Source: Hypericum androsaemum (Eukaryota; Streptophyta; Magnoliopsida; Malpighiales; Hypericaceae). Taken from it: a DNA stretch of 64,000 bases. Both the position numbers and the translations under genes were made by a program. Below, piece by piece: positions 56,967 through 64,000 of this stretch. The stretch covers positions 5,542,558 to 5,606,557 of the forward strand of contig OZ023198.1 of NCBI GenBank assembly GCA_963995505.1, written 5' to 3'. The stretch's first letter is position 1; every line of letters starts with the position of its first letter. The notes below the pieces were generated by a model that made no database searches, was not told the DNA's origin, and was given only the letters and a program-made list of their open reading frames with translations.

Positions 56967-59900
56967 TGTTGGAAAAAGGAGCAAAAAAAATCATTAAAAA
57001 TGAGTTTTTCAAAATTAGTCAAAGGAGAGTTGATTTGTCCTTGTACCACATTGAAAAGTGTCAGGATGAATGTCATGTTTAAAAAAAAGTATGTGTTATT
57101 AGGCTTGTAAAGAGCTTGTGAGAAGAATGGGCCTCGCACGCATGTGGTGGCCAAAAATAGGGTTCGTTCAGTGTATTTCAATAATTTCTCACACCCCCCC
57201 TATGCACACGATACAGACGCATCGCGCGTATGTGGTGGGCCAAAATTTGGCTTTTACTATTTGCAAAATAGGATACCGTATAAGAATTTAAAATATTTAA
57301 AAGTGTGGGGTCGCTTAGCTAAAGTGATGTTACCGGATCCTAAGAAAAGAAAAATAGGTTCGAAAACTTCTGATTATTTATTTATTGGATATGCTCATAA
57401 TAGTGTTGCATATAGATTTTTAGTGTTAAAAAGTGATGTGCTTGATGTGAACACTTTTGTAGAGACAAAAAATGCTGAATTTTTTGAAAATATTTTTCCT
57501 TTCAAAATTAAAAATTTTCGTGTTCATGATGTTAACGGGGAAAATAATGAGGTAGCATCTATAGAAAATGAAAATGAAAATTTTCAAGAGGAATTAAGAA
57601 GGAGTAAAAGGCAAAGAAAAGAAACTTCTTTTGGGAATAATTTTTATACTTTTCTTCTTGATAAAGAGCCTCAAGATTTTTCGGAAGCTATTTCCTCTTT
57701 GGAAGCTCCAATGTGGAAAGAAGCCATAAAAAGTGAGATTGATTCTATTTTAAAAAATAAAACTTAGATTTTGACTGATTTGCTACCGGGTGCTAAAATT
57801 ATTGGTAGTAAATCAATTTTCAAAAGAAAATATAATCCAAATGGGTCAATTGATAAATATAAGGCTAGATTAGTAGCAAGAGGTTTTATGCAAAAATAAA
57901 ATATTGATTATTTTGATACTTTTGCACCGGTGGCTAAGATTGCTTCGATCCGTGTTTTGATTGCTTTGGCCTCAATTCATAAATTGGTAATACATCAATT
58001 GGATGTTAAAACTGTATTTATAAATGGTGATTTAGATGAAAAAAATTATATGAAACAACCAGAAGGATGTGTAGTTTCAGGCCAAGAGAATAAAGTGTGT
58101 AAATTAATTAAATCTTTGTCTGGTTTAAAACAAGCACCAAAACAATGGCTTGAAAAGTTTGATCATACTTTAGTTGATGATGGTTTCGCTTCGGTTGAAG
58201 TTGATAAGTGTGTATATACTAAAGTGATAGGCGGTGATTGTGTGATTATTTGCTTATATGTGGATGACATGCTTATATTTGGCACTTGCAATGATGTTGT
58301 ACTTGATTCGAAGAGGTTTCTTGCTTCTAAATTTGACATGAAAGATATGAGTGAAGCAAATGTGATATTGGGTATGGAAATCATAAGGAAAGGTGATAGC
58401 ATTATGCTAACACAAGAACATTATATGGAGAAGCTTCTTCGGAAGTTTGATTATCTCGATGAGAAACCTGTGGCTACTCCTTATGATGGAAGCATTCGAT
58501 TGATGAAAAATAGAGGCAATCCTATCGCTTAAAATGTGTATGCACAAAAAATTAGGAGTTTGTTGCATTTGATGAATTTATCTCGACCGGATATAGCTTA
58601 TACTGTAGGAAGGTTGAGTAGATACACTCAAAACCCTGGTGATGAACATTGAGAAGCTTTGTTAAGAGTGATGAAGTATTTGAGATATACCATGAACTAT
58701 GGTATAGTATATAGTAGATTTCCCGCTGTATTGGAAGGATATAGCGATGCTAATTGGATCTCTAATTCAGATGAGACAAAGTCTACTAGTGTTTATATAT
58801 TCACCCTTGGAGGTGGTGCGGTGAGTTGGAGGTCAACCAAACAAACAATAATAGCAAGATCTACCATGAAGTCAGAGTTTGTAGCTCTAGAATTGGCGGG
58901 TAGTGAAGCTGATTGGTTGAGAAACTTCCTTATGAGTATTCTTTTAGGAATAAAGCCGACACCCTCGATGTCGATGCATTATGATTGCTAAGCGGCAATA
59001 GCCGTTGCTAAGAATAAGCCATTCAATAGCAAAAGTCAGCATATTAAGTTGAGACATAATGTGGTTAAGCAGCTGCTGAGAGATGGAATAATATCCACAG
59101 ACTATGTGAAGTCAGAAGTGAATTTGGCCGATCCACTGACTAAACTTTTGAATAAAATGATCACATATGAAACATCGAGGGGAATGGGACTTAAGCCAAA
59201 TTGCTAGATTAACGGTTATGGTAACCCAACCTTTGTGATTGAATATCCTATGAAGAAGGTTCATATGGGTAATAACAAGTCATGAGTTAATCTCTCTAGT
59301 ACTAACGTTTAGTCTCTTTCTTATGGTGTGGGTGTAAGAGTACTAGATTGTACTGTTGTAGGATAAGATTAAAGTTTTTAATAATCTTATAGCCATTGAT
59401 AAAGGTGGCGTATAAAGTGCAATATACGCTTGATGAGGTCACATATATGGGTGTCGAGTGGAGCCGCTCGTATGAGATTGTGGCTTAATCTCTGAAGCAC
59501 TTATGAATTATCAGGCTGCGTGCATGGCCATTTTAGCACAGAACAGCGAAAACGATAGGAACTGTAGGAGTGAGGTATGGCTTATAGAGTTTAGGTATAC
59601 AACATAGTGATCATGATTCATAGAAGCTAAGATAAATTTATCATGACACTTGTCTAACTTCCCTATAAGTCTAAGGTCTGGTTCATAGTCTGTGAGGCAC
59701 CAATACTGATGCACCTGCATCCATATAGTTACTCAAAAAATATTTCAAATTTTTCTGCTATGTATATCAGTAAAAAATATTTGAAATAGTGGAGGATTGT
59801 TGGAAAAAGGAGCAAAAAAGAATCATTAAAAATGAGTTTTTCAAAAGGGGTCAAAGGGGAGTTGACTTGCTCTTATATCACATTGGAAAGTACAAGGATG

Positions 59901-60309
59901 AATGTCATGTTTAAAAGAAAGTATGTGCTATTGGGCTTGTAAAGAGCTTGTGAGAAGAATGGGCCTCGCGCGCATATGGTGGCCAAAAATAGGGTTCGTT
60001 CAGTACATAGTTAATTTGCGTAATTAAACTTAAATGCCCAAGATTGATTTGCCCGCACATACGTCCAGCTATAGTAGAAGGTCATTCTCCTGAGTTACAC
60101 GCTGAGAACCTTGCCTTTGCTGCTCCTTTTTAATTCCGAGTTTCTATTCTTGTTCTTGTTAGATTACTTGTTGCCCGTATTCGTTAGAATTCAGAAGGGC
60201 CTATTTAATCCTGAAGAACTACAACTACCGGTGAAATAGTTCTTAAGGACAACGTCTCCTACGCGACTCAGATCGGTTTCTGTCGAGTTTCAAGCCTTAT
60301 TTAACAACA
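56967..60309 (+). mobile_element. Copia retrotransposon, internally deleted
   Basis: The 3' LTR is 59798-60309 (512 bp, TGTTGGAAAAAGG to AACAACA), after the purine tract AGTGGAGGATT. The 5' LTR keeps only its first ~210 bases (56967-57175) and is joined directly to pol. The rest of the 5' LTR, the primer site, gag, protease and most of integrase are lost. The host duplication CCTAG is perfect (56962-56966 and 60310-60314). Confidence 0.92.
57250..59206 (+). pseudogene. Copia pol remnant: integrase C-terminus, RT, RNase H
   Basis: In order: integrase tail and linker (LKVWGRLAKVMLPDPKKRK, YLFIGYAHNS), reverse transcriptase (YKARLVARGF, HQLDVKTVFINGDL, SGLKQAPKQW, catalytic YVDDM at about 58258-58272), the connecting region (LSRPDIAYTVGRLSRY) and RNase H ([26 protein letters not shown]), ending GLKPNC at 59206. 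Stops occur at 57767, 57898, 58532, 58652 and 58991, all in a frame that otherwise reads through. Decay is thus by point changes after insertion, and the active-site YVDD is kept. Confidence 0.9.
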
Positions 60310-60314
60310 CCTAG

Positions 60315-60986
60315 GACTCGACTTTGACTGTTTGTTTAAGGCTGCTCTGTTTCTGCAGGTTAAATATCAGTTAACTTGTCTCACTGAATAAGGCAGAATA
60401 GGGGAAGGGCCTGCTTCTTTTTCTGTTGTATGGTACTGGATATAGTCTAAACAGTCATAACTTTTCCGATGTCAAACAAGAACTTGGTTGTTGTTGTTGT
60501 TTGGTGCTTAATTAGCTTGTGGAGGCAACTGGTGCAACTCTCACTGTCACTGGAACTACAAGTTTATTACAGGAAACCCAACAATTTGGTTTTTCCATTG
60601 CTTCTTACCTTTGACTTGCTAAATATAAAGTTTATCGATACACATTTGGATCAATCATCGGATACGAAGTTGTTATATATTAACCAATACTTTTCGGACT
60701 TGAGTCTTTGAAAATTTAGTAGTGTTAAATATTTGTTGGATAATTTTGCTACTATTAAAGTGTTAAACTTGGCTTGAACTTAAATTAGTCTACACAATAG
60801 TACAATAGTGTCCAATATAAAAAAACTAAAAATGATGTTATTACATTTTTCTATTTCCTTAATTTTGAAAAAGTAGTCCTAAAATGTGCCTAGTATCAAT
60901 TTTTATTGCATTTTATATTAGTTCTCTGAAAAATGGCCATTAAGATAATTATATAACAATATGCAAAATTAAGAAAAAATTGAAAT
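60315..60986. other. Spacer
   Basis: No domain found. An 80-codon frame at 60469-60711 has ordinary composition but no recognisable motif. Confidence 0.4.
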
Positions 60987-61700
60987 TGTTAGGGATGACA
61001 ATGGGTAGGGTAGGGTATTGGTAGGACCCTATCCATACCCTAATTTTTTTAGTTGGCCCCATACCCTACCCTCGACCCTACAAATTTTTTATTGTTAGAT
61101 TCATACCCCTACCCTCCTAGAGACCCAGAGTCTACAGAGTCTGCAGGGTCCGACCCTTTAACGTTCTGCATATTGATAATTTTTAATCAAAAATTAATTT
61201 TTATTTAAAATTTAAATAAATTCAAGACATCTACTACGTTACACATCAACATTCAATAGAAAATTGATTAAACATCAAATTTTACAATTTAATTTCAATA
61301 GTCCAAAGTTTTTCTTTTAGAGTTTGAAGTACATAAACAATTCAAAAAAAATAGCATGTCGGCCTCTGGTGATCCATCATTCACGAAATCTTCTAAGCTG
61401 GTTGTGCAATAACATAATAAATATGTTAAAGTTAACCGTAAAGGTTTCTTATATATATTATCAATACGGTCTAATTAGGGTCTAACTAGAGTCTAATTAG
61501 GGTAGAGTCTAAAATAGAGTAAAAATGTAAGGATAGGGTCTGACCCTCAGGGTCTAGCTATGGATTCATACCCTACTCTAGACCCTACCTCTAAACATGG
61601 ACCCATACTCATATCCTAGACCCCTAAATATGGACCCATACTAATACCCTACTCTAGACCCAGTCAAAGTCAACATACCATAGACTCGTAGGGTAAGACT
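60987..61700 (+). mobile_element. MITE-like repeat (GGGATGACAATGGGTAGGG end)
   Basis: Begins GGGATGACAATGGG and carries many short ACCCTA, GGGTCTA and TAGACCC motifs in both orientations. The first 240 bases match 17938-17690 reversed. The right end is unclear, and no matching terminal repeat was found. Confidence 0.55.
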
Positions 61701-61780
61701 AAGTTTATCGGCAATCTCTCCCGATCGCTCATAGCAAAAGACAAAAGAGCTAATTAAAAAAAAATAGAAAACATGGCAAA

Positions 61781-61816
61781 GTGAGCGATCCGCTCGGTCG
61801 GCCGAGCGGCGCTCAC
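61781..61816. repeat. Strong GC hairpin upstream of the Harbinger ORF
   Basis: GTGAGCG pairs with CGCTCAC, and inside it CCGCTCGG pairs with CCGAGCGG around a 4-base loop, with a 2-base bulge. It is an isolated GC block in AT-rich DNA, about 270 bases before the ORF1 start. It could be a subterminal part of the transposon. Confidence 0.75.
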
Positions 61817-61981
61817 GAGCCTTTTTTTTTTTGCTTTTATCTTAATCCAATCTCATTGACATGTGGCACAAACTTATTTGTTGAAATATATACTAGTAGA
61901 TATTATTTATTTGGTTATGATAATTAAAATTATCTTTTGATAAAAATAAAAATAAAAATATGAAAATTATTAATTTTCAAT

Positions 61982-61992
61982 TCTCTATAAAT
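61982..61992 (+). promoter_or_regulatory. TATA box of the Harbinger ORF1
   Basis: CTCTATAAATAGAG lies about 100 bases before the ATG at 62087, a normal plant promoter distance. Confidence 0.55.
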
Positions 61993-62086
61993 AGAGCCCA
62001 ATATTGACATATTTTGATACACAATCTAAACTTCTCTCCTTTCTCACTATATAATCTCTTTATATTACTTAGTTATAATTTGTATT

Positions 62087-63172
62087 ATGGATCCTAATAA
62101 TTCTAACTCCTCAAATTATCCACCATTTCAATCTTATTTTAATTCTCAAACTTTTCCCAATTCTGAGTATTATCAAAACTCCCAATTCTCGCCGAATCTC
62201 TCTCAAATTCCGATTTATGAACATCAACCCTCACAAAATATCTCTCAAAATTTGTTCGAAGATGTTCAGCCAGTAAACCCAAATTCTGAAAAGGGGGCAA
62301 AAAATCAAAGCTGGTCTATGAAAGAAGATATGGCCCTAATGTCATCCTGGTGTTTTGTCAGTGAAGATAACATACGTGGCAAAAATCAAAAGGTTGCCTC
62401 GTTGTGGGAACGAGTGAAAAATTTGTACAATGAAGCTCGAGCAGAGAATCCGGAAGAGATCGGCGAAAGAAATGTGCCTGCAATCAAAGGTCATTATAAA
62501 CGACTTAGTGAAAATGCAAGCAAGTGGGTTGCTGCTTACCGGGAAGCATATGGTCGGAAAAGGAGTGGAATGAGCATGAAAGATGTTGAAGAAGAAGCTC
62601 GCACAATTTATGAAGCGGGTGGCAGTAAGTTTAACGACTTGTTTGTATTTAATGAAGTTATGAGTAAACATCCAAAATGGGAGTTAAAAGTAGGTCATGA
62701 TTCAACACGTTTTCGATCCAAGAATGAAGAGGATAATGAAGAAAGTGGTGGCAGCTCAAAAAGATCAAGGACTACTGAAGATGGGGATTATGCAATCCCC
62801 TCTCACCTAGAAACGCCAGTGGATGGATCTTCAACAATGTCTCATCCCATAGGTAGGGATGCTGCAAAGAAAAAGAAAGGAAAAGGTAAGGCATCACAAT
62901 CTTCATCTACTTCTGATTTTGCTGCAGAAATTCGTGCATTAAGACTCACTAGAGACAATGAAGTTGAAGTAATGAGCAAATTGGGAAGGGATCGAATTGA
63001 GCTGGAGCATAAAAAGGAACAAAATAAACTCGAGCTAGAGCAAAAAAGGGCAGAAAGGAAGACTATGCAGATGAATCAACTCATGTTGAATACATTGTTG
63101 GGAAAAGATTACTTATCACCAGAAGATGAAGAGATGAAACGCTATCTAATGTCAGTTGTGTTTGGAAAGTGA
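62087..63172 (+). CDS. PIF/Harbinger-type ORF1 protein (Myb/SANT-like, NAM-associated C-terminus)
   Basis: An intact frame of 361 residues from ATG 62087. Residues 1-70 are rich in N, Q, S and P. A trihelix/SANT-like domain follows at about 72-165 (QSWSMKEDMALMSSWCFVS, VASLWERVKNLYNEA, then NVPAIKGHYKRLSENASKW). The C-terminal half has a basic segment (KKKKGKGK) and a long charged coiled coil (LEHKKEQNKLELEQKRAERK). These features match the DNA-binding partner protein of PIF/Harbinger transposons, often mislabelled glutathione S-transferase T3-like. In this family ORF1 helps the transposase bind DNA and enter the nucleus. A second ORF in the same direction begins at 63917. It could alternatively be a domesticated host gene. 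Confidence 0.78.
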   Translation: MDPNNSNSSNYPPFQSYFNSQTFPNSEYYQNSQFSPNLSQIPIYEHQPSQNISQNLFEDVQPVNPNSEKGAKNQSWSMKEDMALMSSWCFVSEDNIRGKNQKVASLWERVKNLYNEARAENPEEIGERNVPAIKGHYKRLSENASKWVAAYREAYGRKRSGMSMKDVEEEARTIYEAGGSKFNDLFVFNEVMSKHPKWELKVGHDSTRFRSKNEEDNEESGGSSKRSRTTEDGDYAIPSHLETPVDGSSTMSHPIGRDAAKKKKGKGKASQSSSTSDFAAEIRALRLTRDNEVEVMSKLGRDRIELEHKKEQNKLELEQKRAERKTMQMNQLMLNTLLGKDYLSPEDEEMKRYLMSVVFGK

Positions 63173-63228
63173 TGAGTTTATTTTTGTGTAATTTTAATTT
63201 ATGTCATTTTAGTTGATTTCTTGTAAGA

Positions 63229-63795
63229 CTTTTAATTGATGTAATCAAATTATCATTTCAACTTTGGCTATTCACTTTCCTTCACATGCTACTTGTCCCG
63301 TAGTTAAAAGAGTTGTCATTTTAACTTTGGCTTTTCACTTTTCTTCACATGCTACTTGTCCCGTAGTCAAAAGAGTTGTCATTTCAACTTTGGCTTTTCA
63401 CTTTCCTTCACATGCTACTTGTCCCGTAGTCAAAAGAGTTGTCATTTCAACTTTGCCTTTTCACTTTCTTTCACATGTTACTTGTCCCGTAGTCAAAAGA
63501 GTTGTCATTTCAACTTTGCCTTTTCACTTTCCTTCACATGCTACTTGTCCCGTAGTCAAAAGAGTTGTCATTTCAACTTTGCCTTTTCACTTTCCTTCAT
63601 ATGCTACTTGTCCCGTAGTCAAAAGAGTTGTCATTTCAACTTTGCCTTTTCACTTTCTTTCACATGCTACTTGTCCCGTAGTCAAAAGAGTTGTCATTTC
63701 AACTTTGGCTTTTCACTTTCCTTCACATGCTACTTGTCCCGTAGTCAAAAGAGTTGTCATTTCAACTTTGCCTTTTCACTTTCCTTCACATGTTA
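63229..63795 (+). repeat. 63-bp tandem array, nine units
   Basis: The landmark CTTGTCCCGTAGT recurs at 63292, 63355, 63418, 63481, 63544, 63607, 63670 and 63733, exactly 63 bases apart, with a diverged unit before the first. Units are nearly identical except for small G/C and T/C changes. Because 63 is divisible by three, one frame stays open through seven units (21-residue repeat), which is probably not a real protein. It lies between the two transposon ORFs. Confidence 0.95.
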
Positions 63796-63916
63796 TATAT
63801 TGTTGGATTTGCATCAAACTTAACATATCCAATATCCCTCACATCCTTCACATCTCTTTACTCTCTCTTTTTCTCTCAATATTATTCCTACCCAATATAG
63901 TTTACCCACCTCACAA

Positions 63917-64000
63917 ATGTCTCTCAGTGAAGACACATCAGTTGATTCAGATTCAAGTTCTTGTACTTCCAATTTTATCGAATTTGATGAATGGGAAGCA
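63917..64000 (+). CDS. Start of a second ORF, probably Harbinger transposase (cut by window end)
   Basis: ATG 63917 opens 28 codons rich in Ser and acidic residues (MSLSEDTSVDSDSSS) up to the window edge. Position and direction after ORF1 fit the DDE nuclease ORF of PIF/Harbinger elements. No catalytic residues are within the window, so the call rests on context. Confidence 0.5.
   Translation, partial: MSLSEDTSVDSDSSSCTSNFIEFDEWEA

Noticed and set aside
63229..63795. CRISPR-like array, or a real 155-residue repeat protein
   Set aside because: The 63-bp units are contiguous with no unique spacers, and the open frame follows from a period divisible by three. The context is a plant transposon.

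Overview
The window is nuclear DNA from a plant, most likely a (woody) eudicot; I cannot name the species. It is AT-rich and full of plant-type retroelements: L1-type LINEs, Copia elements, a Cassandra TRIM with 5S-like LTRs, MULE and hAT non-autonomous elements, and a Harbinger-type element. It also holds a coiled-coil NBS-LRR gene with GT-AG introns and remnants of plant genes (REVEILLE, AP-3 delta, a receptor-like kinase). It contains one 200-base N gap (48384-48583).

Layout. 1-5.6 kb: a 5'-truncated, mutated L1-type LINE ending in an oligo-A tail. 6.1-7.6 kb: a head-to-head cluster of five Cassandra LTRs. 7.7-24.2 kb: two diverged copies of one segment (A about 7.7-16.1 kb, B about 18.5-24.2 kb). 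Both carry the same kinase fragment and the same tail-anchored-protein exon, and they are broken by different insertions. Copy A holds an AT-rich array, subrepeats of an LTR-like region, a 632-bp unit present three times, and a probable solo LTR. Copy B holds a MULE-like element with long TIRs. Each copy is followed by a different damaged Copia element. 27.6-29.4 kb: an NLR coiled-coil fragment and LINE 3' pieces.

30.6-42.1 kb: the only complete host gene I can build, a seven-exon CC-NBS-LRR gene of about 1957 codons. All phases fit GT-AG splicing. A 4.4-kb Copia element in antisense orientation sits in its first intron, bounded by a perfect 5-bp target duplication.

42-56 kb: a second long-TIR MULE-like element (43.2-44.4 kb), two relatives of a repeat type with a GC-rich head and a tail of degenerate ~23-bp repeats (44.6-46.1 and 51.7-53.3 kb), a decayed REVEILLE-like gene, an AP-3 delta fragment, a non-autonomous hAT, and a duplicated unidentified gene end, one copy of which is split by a short retroposon with a 15-bp target duplication. 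57.0-60.3 kb: another internally deleted Copia with a 5-bp target duplication. 62-64 kb: the left part of a PIF/Harbinger-type element, with an intact Myb-like ORF1, a 63-bp tandem array, and the start of a second ORF cut by the window edge.

The working picture is one large NLR gene in a rapidly rearranged, transposon-rich neighbourhood. No bacterial-type system, CRISPR array or functional RNA gene was seen. The most unusual structures are the composite Cassandra cluster, the triplicated 632-bp unit with TATA boxes, the NLR gene with its intronic retroelement, and the two-member repeat with minisatellite tail.
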